Assembly (NCBI GenBank): GCA_040901775.1
Contig: JBBDYF010000267.1
Location: 6,936-70,935 of the forward strand
Source: CAYLLN01 sp040901775
Lineage (GTDB): Bacteria; Planctomycetota; Planctomycetia; Pirellulales; Pirellulaceae
Direction: 5' to 3'
Length of the DNA: 64,000 bases
Shown here: piece by piece, positions 18,198-26,456 of the stretch
Layout: every line of letters starts with the position of its first letter
How positions within the stretch are numbered: the first letter of the stretch is position 1
Notes under the pieces: generated by a model
The model's input: only the letters and a program-made list of their open reading frames with translations
What the model was told of the DNA's origin: nothing
Database searches by the model: none
Program-made: the position numbers and the translations under genes

Positions 18198-18862
18198 ACT
18201 CGATGATGCGAAAATCTGGTTTGATTATCCTCGGGCTGTTCCTATTTGTCTTCTTCTTGCCTCTTTATTCCGCGGTTCAGCTTGGTCTCGCATGCATTCG
18301 CCCTCCCATCCTCAGTCCACAATGGTTTCGATTTGGGGGCTTCGTGGTTCTCGCCCTTAGCGCAGCAACGGCAATATGGCCGATCACGCGGCTATGGAAT
18401 CCCGAGCCCAAATCAGCCGTCGCATTAAAGCCCGCATTCCAATTCACGATTCAAGAGTTGCTTTGGATTATGACCATGGTTGGAATGTTTTGCGCTTTGT
18501 TTGTCACGATAGAGCGAATCGTTCCACCATCGACTTCCCGCTCCAATCACAATTTCTTCCCAGGAAGAATACTGGTCGCGATCGGGATTGCTGTGATCGC
18601 AGCACCGTCGATCGTAACTTGCGTTTTCGCGGCGGCAATTCGAGGTTGCCCATCCAGTACGCGGTCCTGGCTCTTGCTCCTTACGTCGATCATCGTTGGC
18701 TCATTGACAGGTATTTGGGTGAGCCATTGCTGCAATCGGTACTGGTCAGCGGCATCGCCCCACTATCCCGGTATGGCTGGACCGTTAATGTATTGGGCTG
18801 TCGGAATGGCGGCCGCCGCCGCGACCACTGGCGCCTTGTGCCTCGTTTTTTACAAAAAATGA
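18188..18862 (+). CDS. Small membrane protein, unrecognised
   Basis: The 224-residue frame has six hydrophobic segments at about residues 10-35, 45-65, 88-108, 127-150, 160-178 and 200-220, so it is an integral membrane protein. No family motif was recognised. The first ATG (18188), with GAGGAG five bases ahead, lies inside the truncated repeat element. Internal ATGs at 18203 and 18206 are alternatives without a clear ribosome-binding site. The gene is bracketed by two copies of the same element in the same orientation, which may mean it arrived or moved as a unit. Confidence 0.55.
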   Translation: MLRDSMMRKSGLIILGLFLFVFFLPLYSAVQLGLACIRPPILSPQWFRFGGFVVLALSAATAIWPITRLWNPEPKSAVALKPAFQFTIQELLWIMTMVGMFCALFVTIERIVPPSTSRSNHNFFPGRILVAIGIAVIAAPSIVTCVFAAAIRGCPSSTRSWLLLLTSIIVGSLTGIWVSHCCNRYWSAASPHYPGMAGPLMYWAVGMAAAAATTGALCLVFYKK

Positions 18863-18981
18863 GTCGTTGCTTTCTCGTGAGCGCCCGCCTTGTGCCGAAT
18901 CGCGATCGGCGATTCGATAGAACCAACTCGCGCCCTTGACGATAGCTTTGGTTGTTCACCGCTGCATGTTGTGACAGTGAG

Positions 18982-19045
18982 TAGGTTATGCTTTAGCATA
19001 ACGTTAGAAGTTATTGAGGAGTTATGCTAAAGCATAACCTACGGG
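18982..19045. repeat. Complete 21-bp inverted-repeat element
   Basis: Arm one is 18982-19002 and arm two 19021-19041; they are perfect complements over 21 bp with an 18-base spacer (19003-19020). Each arm is itself a near-palindrome (TTATGCT-TT-AGCATAA), so the DNA or RNA can fold either as one long stem or as two hairpins. GAGGAG lies in the spacer. The rest of the 422-bp gap 18863-19284 shows no gene. Confidence 0.9.
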
Positions 19046-19284
19046 GCTTCGGCCGGTGTCCGGAAGCCAGGGCCTGCGCGGGGACGGTTGTTTCGATCGT
19101 TTTCCGTCTCGCGTACCTGGCAAACGGACGGCTGCATGACTGGGCGGAATTTCGGAAATGGGATGTCCGAGCTGCCCTGCCCCCGTGAACCAGTTGCTAC
19201 ACTTAACGCCTACAAAGCTCAGCGACGTTCCAAAATTCATGCGTACGCCGGGCTACCTAATGCTGTAACCACGCGGAGGATGCG

Positions 19285-20322
19285 ATGTTGCTAAAGCGCG
19301 GAAGTGTGGGCAACGGAGTCGCTGTCGTTCAATTCGCCCTGAACGGCGTTACCACGAATATGCCGAAACTCGCCAGCGATGGCATTTTTGGCCCGAAGAC
19401 GGAGGAACGGGTCCGGCAACACCAGTCGCAACGGGGGCTACAGCCGGATGCGGTCGTCGGTCCGCTGACGCTCGACAGTCTTTTTGAGATCGTAAAACTG
19501 AGGGCCAGAGTCAAATTCGGCCGGAACGAAAATACTGAACGCATCGCCTCCAACCGGGCTGTGCGCAGCCTCGTGAACCGCCCGCCTTCTTTGGGTCATA
19601 TACTGAATCCCGGTTTGGCCGAGCATATGCGTCGCCAGCAGGCGTTTTTGGATTGGATGGCGCAGCCGACTCCAAAACCAGCCCTGCCGCTGCCGGGGTT
19701 CGTTGTCGTGCCGAGCCCCGGGTTTTTGGGCCCCCTGTTGCTACCTGTCGCCCATCGGCAGATCAACTTGCCCGGCCCGCCGGCGAAGTCGGCGCAAGTC
19801 GAATTCGGAGCGCCGCTGGAGGGGGGCGCATTCACGCTTTCCGTCGGAGGGGAGGTAGCCACCGACGTCGTCAAGCGAAAGTTCAAAGGAGCGTCGTATG
19901 TAGTCGAATTGGAGTGGGTGATGCTGAAGGGGAGAATCGCCGAGCTCGCGGTTGCAACGAGCATTATCCAGAACAATGAAGGCAAATTCACGGGCGAAGC
20001 CCAGGTAACACTCACGGGCGGCTCGGGCCTCACTCTGAAGACGAAGCTGGGGAAGCTTGGGGTGCTTAAGTTCGTGCCCTTCCTCGCTACCGCTGTGGCA
20101 ACGGAGGGTGCGATTCAGGCCGCCGGCGGCGTGAAGCTGGCTGCCGAATTCGATGTCCTTAAAATGCCCGGAAATAATGTTTTAAAGTTCGGCTTCGGCC
20201 TCAAGGGCGCTTTTAAGGCTGGCGTGGGGCCAGTTGAGTTGCCGGATGGGCGGGAGGATCACCAGGTGACGGTGACGCCGTTCGGAGCGACCGGGTTTTT
20301 CAACTTTAGCGGCACCTTTTAA
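19285..20322 (+). CDS. Peptidoglycan-binding-domain protein with unknown C-terminal domain
   Basis: The product has 345 residues. Residues 1-68 are a PG_binding_1 domain: KRGSVGNGVAVVQFALN then DGIFGPKTEERVRQHQSQRGLQPDAVVGPLTLDSL. A Pro-rich linker (130-165) leads to a C-terminal region of about 180 residues with many beta-strand-like Gly-rich repeats (LSVGGEVATDVV, AQVTLTGGSGLTLKT, KFGFGLKGAFKAGVG). No signal peptide is visible, so it may be delivered by a specialised secretion route or act on its own cell wall from an unusual location. ATG 19285 follows GGAGG. The C-terminal part was not recognised. Confidence 0.75.
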   Translation: MLLKRGSVGNGVAVVQFALNGVTTNMPKLASDGIFGPKTEERVRQHQSQRGLQPDAVVGPLTLDSLFEIVKLRARVKFGRNENTERIASNRAVRSLVNRPPSLGHILNPGLAEHMRRQQAFLDWMAQPTPKPALPLPGFVVVPSPGFLGPLLLPVAHRQINLPGPPAKSAQVEFGAPLEGGAFTLSVGGEVATDVVKRKFKGASYVVELEWVMLKGRIAELAVATSIIQNNEGKFTGEAQVTLTGGSGLTLKTKLGKLGVLKFVPFLATAVATEGAIQAAGGVKLAAEFDVLKMPGNNVLKFGFGLKGAFKAGVGPVELPDGREDHQVTVTPFGATGFFNFSGTF

Positions 20323-20770
20323 AATGTTGCGCGCGGGCAGCCCGGCATGCCGGCAACGGCGGGGTGGCTGTGGGTCGCGCAGCGAACCACGGCTGATTAT
20401 TCACTCGTTCCCATGCTCCGCGTGGGAACCAGCGTATGGCCGCTCCGCGGCCCGGGGGGGACTTCAGGGTGCGTGGTTTTAGGATGGATTGACCGTCGCG
20501 GACCCAGGGCGATGCCCTGGGCTGTAGGGGGTCGCCCTTTCAGGGCGGCAGGATTCTGACCCGCCATGAATGGCGGGCCTGACTGGGCAAAGGGCCATGA
20601 ATGGCCCTCAACAATCGCTTGGGGACGGGCACTAACCCCAGCCCTAACGGGCCGGGCTACTTCCTGTCGGCCCTCCGGGCCTAGATACAAACCGCCCTCT
20701 AGCAATAACCGCCTCGCCTGGCGCATCATGTGGCGGCTGGCGGCGAGCGATTCCTAGCGGAGAGATCAAC
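20323..20770. repeat. Hairpin mosaic upstream of the sulfatase gene
   Basis: This 448-bp gap holds a dense series of perfect small palindromes: CCGGCATGCCGG (20342-20353), GTTCCCA/TGGGAAC (about 20407-20429), CCCAGGGC/GCCCTGGG (20503-20521), CGCCCT/AGGGCG (20533-20547), CCCGCCAT/ATGGCGGG (20560-20577), AGGGCCAT/ATGGCCCT (20591-20608) and GGCCC/GGGCC (20669-20681). Neighbouring stems differ in sequence, so this is not one repeat copied several times. No reading frame here looks like protein. Confidence 0.8.
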
Positions 20771-22189
20771 ATGACGGCGCGTGCGACGGTTTGGGGGGCG
20801 ATGGTGGGGTGCGGTTGGCTGCTGCTTTATACAGGCGCGAGCGTTGCCGCCGGGGCGGAGCGGCCGAACGTGTTGTTCATTGCGGTGGACGATCTGAACG
20901 ACTGGGTCGGCTGCTTGGGTGGGCATCCGCAGGCGAAAACGCCGCACATTGACGCGCTGGCGGCGCGGGGGGTCAATTTCACGCGCGCCTATTGCGCCTG
21001 CCCGGTTTGCAATCCTTCGCGAACGGCCCTGATGCTCGGCCTGCGCAGCTCGACGACCGGCGTGTATCAAAACAACAACAACCGCCGCGATTCCAAGGTG
21101 GCGATGAGCGTGCCGCCACTCAACACCTATTTCCGCAGCCAGGGGTATTATGTGGCCGCCGCCGGCAAGATTTATCACGGCGACGGCGACCAGTTCGGCG
21201 AGTGGGACGACTACGCGAATATTCGCGGCGGAGATCTTGCCCCGGCGGCGGGCACCAGTGGCGGCGTCGGCGGCATTCGCTTCGCCCCGGTCGATGCGGC
21301 CGACGAAGAGATGCACGATTATCGCACCGTCAGCTACTGCATCGAGCAGCTAGAGCGGAAGCACGACAAGCCGTTCTTTCTGGCTTGCGGGCTGCACAAG
21401 CCGCACATGGCCTGGAACGTGCCGCGAAAGTATTACGATCTGTTTCCGCTGGATAAGATCGAGCTGCCCAAGGTGCTGGAGACCGACCTCGACGACCTGC
21501 CCCCCGCCGGCTTGCGGATGGCCCGGCCCGAAGGGGACCATGCCGAGATGCTGCGATCGGGCCGCTGGAAAGAGGCGGTGCAGGGCTACCTGGCCGCGGG
21601 CGCGTTTGCCGACGCGATGGTCGGCCGGCTGATGGAGGCGGTCGATAAGAGCGCCTACAAAGACAACACGATCATCGTCTTTTGGGGAGATCACGGCTGG
21701 CACCTGGGCGAAAAACAGCACTGGCGAAAGTTCGCCCTGTGGGAAGAAGCGACGCGGGCCCCGCTGATTTACGTGGCGCCGGGCGTCACCCAGCCGAACT
21801 CGACGTGCGAGCGGACGGTCGATTTTATGAGTATCTATCCCACGCTCTGCGAGTTGGCCGGTTTAGAAATCCCCAAGCACAACGAAGGGGTGAGCGTTGC
21901 CTCGCTCCTTAAAAATCCCAAGGCAGAGTGGGATCAGCCGGCGCTGACCACGCACGGGCGCAACAACCACGCCGTGCGCAGCGAGCGGTGGCGCTACATT
22001 CGCTATGCCGACGGCGGCGAGGAATTGTACGACCACGCGGCGGACCCGAACGAATGGAAGAACCTGGCGGCCGACCCGGCGCGGGGCGGCGTCATCCGCG
22101 ATTTGAAGAAGCACTTGCCGGAGCAAAACGTCGAGGATTCGCCAACCAAAGGGGGAAAGGGGAAGAAGAAAGGGAAGCGCGCGAAGTAG
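20771..22189 (+). CDS. Exported sulfatase, iduronate-2-sulfatase-like
   Basis: The 472-residue enzyme has a signal peptide (1-28). Metal ligands are in NVLFIAVDDLND (Asp40, Asp41). The sulfatase signature is CNPSRTALMLG with Cys80, the residue converted to formylglycine, followed by the conserved Pro82 and Arg84. FWGDHGWHLGEKQHWRKF and the C-terminal GEELYDHAADPNEWKN complete the fold. This arrangement fits the iduronate-2-sulfatase-like (S1) group common in planctomycetes that desulfate algal or animal polysaccharides. The last 20 residues are a Lys-rich tail. GGAGAG precedes ATG 20771. No sulfatase-modifying enzyme is encoded nearby. Confidence 0.92.
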   Translation: MTARATVWGAMVGCGWLLLYTGASVAAGAERPNVLFIAVDDLNDWVGCLGGHPQAKTPHIDALAARGVNFTRAYCACPVCNPSRTALMLGLRSSTTGVYQNNNNRRDSKVAMSVPPLNTYFRSQGYYVAAAGKIYHGDGDQFGEWDDYANIRGGDLAPAAGTSGGVGGIRFAPVDAADEEMHDYRTVSYCIEQLERKHDKPFFLACGLHKPHMAWNVPRKYYDLFPLDKIELPKVLETDLDDLPPAGLRMARPEGDHAEMLRSGRWKEAVQGYLAAGAFADAMVGRLMEAVDKSAYKDNTIIVFWGDHGWHLGEKQHWRKFALWEEATRAPLIYVAPGVTQPNSTCERTVDFMSIYPTLCELAGLEIPKHNEGVSVASLLKNPKAEWDQPALTTHGRNNHAVRSERWRYIRYADGGEELYDHAADPNEWKNLAADPARGGVIRDLKKHLPEQNVEDSPTKGGKGKKKGKRAK

Positions 22190-22218
22190 GCGAGCGGGAT
22201 GCGTCAGCTTCCCGATGG
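22189..22218. repeat. Degenerate palindrome at the converging ends of sulfatase and fkbM genes
   Basis: GGCGAGCGGGATGCGTCAGC followed by TTCCCGATGG is a decayed copy of the perfect palindrome at 48728-48757. The TGA stop of the fkbM-type gene (22204-22206, minus strand) is part of its conserved core GCTGACGC, and the sulfatase stop abuts its left end. Confidence 0.7.
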
Positions 22219-22902
22219 CTCTTCCAGCCCGCGGCGGACAAACGCGAACTCGAAGCCGCGGGGCGAGACATAGATGCACTGCATGCCGCTCGCTTTCACT
22301 TGCTCGATCAGGTCGAGTCCCTGGCGAAACGAGCGGCCGCGGAAGTGGTAGTGGATTTCGACGAGCAACTGGTCCACGCGGATGCCGCTGGCCAAAATAT
22401 CGGGAATTGCTTCAAACTCGCTCCCCTCGACGTCGAGCTTGAGCACGTCCAGCCTCTGGTGCCCCAGCCGCTGCATGATCGTTTGCAGGCGATAGACCTG
22501 GCCTGGCACGGGCGGGGCTCGGTTGAAAATGCCGCGCGGCGACTGCGTGAAGTGGGTGCTGCCCGCTTTGCGGGGCGGGTAAAAGTCGAGCGTGCCGTCG
22601 AAATTGGAAATGCCCCAGGGATGAAACACAAACGCCGCCGGCAATTGCTGGCGCTCGACCCAGGCGATGCTGGCCGGGGTGGGATCGAAGGCATGTACAC
22701 GCGCGCCGAACTGCTCGATCATCGTCAAGTCCCAGGCGATGTTGTCGCCCACGCCGAACGAATAGATCACGCTGTCGGGGCGAATGCCGGCGGGCCAGAG
22801 CGCCCAGTCGCCAAGCTTCTCACACCGATAGTCTGTCGCTTCGAGCACGCCCGCCCGCTGCAACCGCCGCTGCCGAATCGCGCGCTTCAGGTATTTGAGC
22901 AT
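22204..22902 (-). CDS. FkbM-family methyltransferase
   Basis: This 232-residue SAM-dependent O-methyltransferase has the glycine motif IYSFGVGDNIAWDLTMI (about residues 46-62), an acidic residue after the second strand (VHAFDPTPAS) and the family hallmark LKLDVEGSEFEAIPDIL near residue 155. FkbM enzymes methylate sugars or polyketides. The gene follows a PLP decarboxylase by 30 bp on the same strand, and its start has an excellent ribosome-binding site (AAGGAGG). The two are probably co-transcribed. The substrate is unknown. The stop codon lies in a repeat. Confidence 0.9.
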   Translation of the reverse strand: MLKYLKRAIRQRRLQRAGVLEATDYRCEKLGDWALWPAGIRPDSVIYSFGVGDNIAWDLTMIEQFGARVHAFDPTPASIAWVERQQLPAAFVFHPWGISNFDGTLDFYPPRKAGSTHFTQSPRGIFNRAPPVPGQVYRLQTIMQRLGHQRLDVLKLDVEGSEFEAIPDILASGIRVDQLLVEIHYHFRGRSFRQGLDLIEQVKASGMQCIYVSPRGFEFAFVRRGLEEPSGS

Positions 22903-22932
22903 CGGAACCTCCTTGTCGCGAATGTCTCCAAG

Positions 22933-24582
22933 TTATTGCGACTCCCCCTCGACTGCCTGCAGGGCCTCGAGCACGTGGGCCACGATGGTTGGCATTTGCC
23001 CCGGCTCGGCGAACGGCGAGAGCACGTACGACTTGAGGGCCGAGATCGGCTCGCCGTAGTCCGACGATCGGTAATTGTCGGTGAAGCCGATGGCCACGCC
23101 GCGGCCGGCAAACGCCGCGTCCGAAACCCGCTGATAGATCGCCCGGTTCAGGTCGTTGTGCCGGCGGAGCTGGTCGCGATAGGCGGGGTCGCACTGCTCG
23201 CGCTGTTTGACGACGAACGTGTCGGTCCCCGGCGGAAAGGCGCGAAACAGCGTCACCGGGCCGAAGTTTTCGTCGCTGACGATCGACAGCTCGGGGCGGG
23301 CGGCGATCAGCTCGCGCAGCAGTTCGGCCATTTCGACCGAGTGCCCCACCAGCGTGCGAAACCCTTCTTTGCCCAGCAGCAGCAGATTGGCCAGGGCCGC
23401 CATCACGCCGGTGGCGCTGCGCGACGTTTCGAGCGTGAACATTCCCGGATGATATTGCCCCGTGTGATAGAGGTAGGGCATTTGGCTTCGCTCGCGGACC
23501 AGCGTGCCGAAGTCTTCCCGATTGCGGAGCAAAAAGAGCGACGAGATGTACGGGGCAAACCCCGTCTTATGAAAATCGACCCCCAACGAATCGGCCAGTC
23601 CAAGCTGGCCAATCCGGCTGGCAGCGGCGGCGAGGGCCCGCACCGTGCGGCCGCGAAACCCCAGCGGGTTGGCGGCAAAGTCGTAGTCGCGAAAGACCGA
23701 CCAGGCCCAGCCGATCACCGCGTCGGCGTGCAGGTGGGGCCGGTAGTCGAGCCGGCAATCCACCACCAGCCGCTCGCGCAGGGCGTGGATGGCCGCCAGA
23801 TCGTCGATGCCGAAGGCGTCGGTCGTGCCCAGCGTGGCAATGATCGCCGCGATGCGCGCGCCGCCAGCGATCGCCCGGCGGGCAGCCGCTTCGAGCGCTG
23901 CCACGTCGATTGAGTTGTCGCGATGCGTGGGAATCGAGATGACGTTCTCTTGGCCGATCCCCAGCCAGCCGGCGACGTTCAGGCAGGCGTAGTGACCGTG
24001 CTCGGAGCACAGCACGACCGCCTGGCCGTTGTATCCCCGCCGCAGCGTGTGGGGAATCGCCTTTTCGAGGCCGATCTTAACGCCGTAGAGCAGCGTTCCC
24101 GTGCCGCCGAAGGTGAAGACGCCCCCCGCTTGCTCCGCCTCGTAGCCCACCAGACGCGAGACCATCGAGGCGACGCGCACCTCGGCTTCGGAAAATCCTC
24201 GGCCGCTCTCGTCGCTGCACAGGTTCGGGTTGTACATCGACGGCAGGACGACGCCGATGATGCTGGCGATCGACGGGTGGGCGACGACGTTCACCTGGCT
24301 GCGCGGATGGCCCGCGATCAACATGCCGTCCAGACAGTGAACCAGTTGCGGGATCACCTCTTCCAGCGTGCGGGATTGCTCGGGCAGTTGGGCCGCGGTT
24401 GCCGCGACATAATCGGGTTCGCGGGGCGTGCCCAACAAAGGTGCTTGCGACTTGAGCGCATCGACCCGGTCGAGCGTGCGCAATAGCGAAAACACGACGT
24501 AGCCATCGTGGACCGGGTCCGACACCGGCGCGGGGAAGGCCGCGCGCAAGCCCATCAGGCGATCTTGATAAAGCGGCGTCAT
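22933..24582 (-). CDS. PLP-dependent group II decarboxylase-like enzyme
   Basis: The 549-residue protein belongs to the glutamate/aromatic/histidine decarboxylase group. FTFGGTGTLLYGVKIGLEKA (about 156) binds the cofactor phosphate, an SEHGHYAC block stacks on PLP, and the Schiff-base lysine is in VDFHKTGFAPY near residue 337. Decarboxylation of an amino acid is the family reaction, but the substrate cannot be read off. The usual HxDAA(Y/H) block is changed to VVDCRLDYRPHLHADAV, so a variant reaction is possible. It lies 15 bp after the disordered-protein gene and 30 bp before fkbM; the three form an apparent operon. Confidence 0.85.
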   Translation of the reverse strand: MTPLYQDRLMGLRAAFPAPVSDPVHDGYVVFSLLRTLDRVDALKSQAPLLGTPREPDYVAATAAQLPEQSRTLEEVIPQLVHCLDGMLIAGHPRSQVNVVAHPSIASIIGVVLPSMYNPNLCSDESGRGFSEAEVRVASMVSRLVGYEAEQAGGVFTFGGTGTLLYGVKIGLEKAIPHTLRRGYNGQAVVLCSEHGHYACLNVAGWLGIGQENVISIPTHRDNSIDVAALEAAARRAIAGGARIAAIIATLGTTDAFGIDDLAAIHALRERLVVDCRLDYRPHLHADAVIGWAWSVFRDYDFAANPLGFRGRTVRALAAAASRIGQLGLADSLGVDFHKTGFAPYISSLFLLRNREDFGTLVRERSQMPYLYHTGQYHPGMFTLETSRSATGVMAALANLLLLGKEGFRTLVGHSVEMAELLRELIAARPELSIVSDENFGPVTLFRAFPPGTDTFVVKQREQCDPAYRDQLRRHNDLNRAIYQRVSDAAFAGRGVAIGFTDNYRSSDYGEPISALKSYVLSPFAEPGQMPTIVAHVLEALQAVEGESQ

Positions 24583-24597
24583 GCTGCGCCGCCTGAA

Positions 24598-26322
24598 CTA
24601 TCGACGGCCGCGGCCGCCGCGACCGCCGCGATGACCGCGGTCGGGACTGCTCGAGCGAACCGACAGGTTCGCATCGACCAGCACGCCAATCGCTTCCTGC
24701 CAGGTAGGAATCCGCCGGTGAACGGCATGGCCACCCGACGATTCCAGGTCGTCCGGCTCGTCTTCCAAGTCGCGATCGTCGAGCGGAGCAGCCGACCGAC
24801 TTGGGGCCGGGGGCCGAGAAGCGGAGGCTCGCACCGGCGGAGCCGCTGCTCGCGCCGGCGGGGCCGCGGGATACTCGTCCTCGTCGTCCAGGTCGAGATC
24901 GAGATCGAGATCGTCGCGCTGACGGATCGGGCGCGGCTCGGGGCGATCTCCCCGACCCTCGGCTCCTCGAACCTCGGTTCGCGGGCTGCGGGGCTCAGCC
25001 TGGCCTTCTTGGCCCTCTTGGCGACGACCACCGCGACCGCGCCGACGGCGGCGGCGGGGCCTGCGCCCCTCCTCGCCATCGTCTGGGCCTGTCGCCGGCG
25101 AGGCCGGCGTCTTGGTAGGAGGCGGCCCTGCATCGCCGAGATCCAGATCTTCAACCTCGCTGAAAATATCGTCATCCAGTTCGTCCAACCGCGGCGGCAG
25201 CTCGCCCTGCGGGCGCTTGGGAGGCGGGGACGCATACGAATCTCTCCGCGGGATACTTTCGGGGCGTCCACCCCGCCGCGCGCCACCACGAACCTCATCC
25301 CGGCGGCCATCTTCGCGGACGCCATCTCGTCGGCCTTCGTCGCGCCGGCTAACTTCTCGGCGCCCCTCTTCTCGCCGGGCGGGTTCAGCACGCGTTTCTT
25401 CAACCCGGCTTTCGGCGGCGCGATCCTCGGACACGCGGCCTTCGTCAGCGCGGCCTTCAACAGCGCGGCCTTCAACAGCGCGGCCTTCAACAGCGCGGCC
25501 TTCTTCGGTACGCCCTTCGCTCCGACGTCCGCCACGCCCACCCCGACGCCCGCCACGCCCCCCTTCGAGTTCGCCCCGGTCGCTGCTCCGGGGTCGATCC
25601 TCTTCCCGAGGACTGCGCGGTCGATCCTCTTCCCGAGGACTGCGCGGTCGATCCTCTTCTCGAGGACTGCGCGGCCGATCCTCTTCTCGAGGACTGCGCG
25701 GCCGATCCTCTTCTCGAGGACTGCGAGTTGCGGCCGTCTCGCGCGGCGGTGGCGCCGGTGGTTCCTCGTCCAGGCGCAGGTCGGAATCGCTTTCTACGTC
25801 GTAGTCGAGCACGACGGAGTCGTCGTCCTCAAAATCGCGCTGGGGGGGCCGCGGAGGAGGAGGAGGAGGAGCAGGTCGCCGCTCCGAACGCTCGCTGCCA
25901 AGTCCCAAGACATCGACCTCCCGCGACTTCTCTCCAAACATATCGTCGAGCTTGTTGCGCGGGGCCGCCATCGCCGGACCGAAAGCCGGGGGTGCCGCCT
26001 CGACGCGGGGCGCGGGGCGCTTGGTCTGTGGCGGCGGGGCTGGCTTGGGTGGTGGAGCGGGTTCGGGAGGAGGAGTTGGTTCGGGGGGCACTTCCAGGCC
26101 CAGCGAGCCGGCCACCGACGACCAGTGGCTTTTTGGAGGGGCCGCCGGCTTTGGCTTGGGGGCGGGTCTAGCCCGCTCGACCGCTCGCGCCGGGGTCGGC
26201 GCTGCTGGGGGTGGCGGCGGCGTTTCCGCGACGGGGGCGGTCTCGGCAGCGGGCTGCGAGGTTGGCAGGCCGAGCGTTTCGAGAAGCGAATTCCAGCGGC
26301 TGGTCTTGGGCGAATCGGCCAT
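24598..26322 (-). CDS. Low-complexity disordered protein with tandem repeats and RGG boxes
   Basis: The 574-residue protein is predicted to be almost entirely disordered. In order it has a Pro/Ala-rich N-terminal third, two short conserved-looking motifs (SRWNSLLETLGLP at 8-20 and SHWSSVAGSLGLEVP at 65-79), five perfect SPREEDRPR repeats at residues 201-245, an RGG-rich stretch (255-270), RAVEG repeats (276-295), an Arg/Lys-rich basic block near residue 425, an acidic DLDLDLDLDDEDE stretch, and a final structured piece HRRIPTWQEAIGVLVDANLS before a terminal GGRGGRGRR. Such composition is known for RNA-binding and condensate-forming proteins and for RNase E scaffolds; function here is inference. 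It is first in an operon with the decarboxylase and fkbM genes. Confidence 0.75.
   Translation of the reverse strand: MADSPKTSRWNSLLETLGLPTSQPAAETAPVAETPPPPPAAPTPARAVERARPAPKPKPAAPPKSHWSSVAGSLGLEVPPEPTPPPEPAPPPKPAPPPQTKRPAPRVEAAPPAFGPAMAAPRNKLDDMFGEKSREVDVLGLGSERSERRPAPPPPPPRPPQRDFEDDDSVVLDYDVESDSDLRLDEEPPAPPPRETAATRSPREEDRPRSPREEDRPRSPREEDRPRSPREEDRPRSPREEDRPRSSDRGELEGGRGGRRGGRGGRRSEGRTEEGRAVEGRAVEGRAVEGRADEGRVSEDRAAESRVEETRAEPARREEGRREVSRRDEGRRDGVREDGRRDEVRGGARRGGRPESIPRRDSYASPPPKRPQGELPPRLDELDDDIFSEVEDLDLGDAGPPPTKTPASPATGPDDGEEGRRPRRRRRRGRGGRRQEGQEGQAEPRSPRTEVRGAEGRGDRPEPRPIRQRDDLDLDLDLDDEDEYPAAPPARAAAPPVRASASRPPAPSRSAAPLDDRDLEDEPDDLESSGGHAVHRRIPTWQEAIGVLVDANLSVRSSSPDRGHRGGRGGRGRR
25588..25722 (-). 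repeat. Five 27-bp tandem repeats in the disordered-protein gene
   Basis: The five units encode SPREEDRPR (residues 201-245). They differ at one or two silent positions (TTCCCGAGG versus TTCTCGAGG), which points to recent unit gain and loss. A shorter array of 15-bp units encoding RAVEG lies around 25438-25497. Confidence 0.85.
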
Positions 26323-26456
26323 GTCGGGTCGGTATCCGGTCGCAGGGAAGTAGGCGTGTTACACTGAGGGAATGCTTGCAATATAGCGGGCCGGGGGCGG
26401 GCCGCAAAGTCACAACGGGCACGAACTTGGAAATGATCTGGGATCGTGGAGGCACC

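Noticed and set aside
18815..18845. CGCGACCACTGG near the end of the small membrane gene as a REP copy
   Set aside because: Only about twelve bases match and the rest of the unit is absent; likely coincidence.
21928..23913. 661-codon plus-strand frame across sulfatase end, fkbM and decarboxylase
   Set aside because: It spans several genes in other frames, has shadow-frame composition and no homologous motif.
25588..25722. 27-bp tandem repeats as a possible CRISPR or intergenic satellite
   Set aside because: They lie in an open frame at a multiple of three and encode SPREEDRPR without spacers.
24508..26367. 619-codon plus-strand frame opposite the disordered protein, with PILFSRTAR repeats
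   Set aside because: The repeats are the reverse complement of the SPREEDRPR array. The minus frame has an operon position, a sensible start and recognisable RGG and acidic motifs, so it is preferred, though low complexity leaves some doubt.
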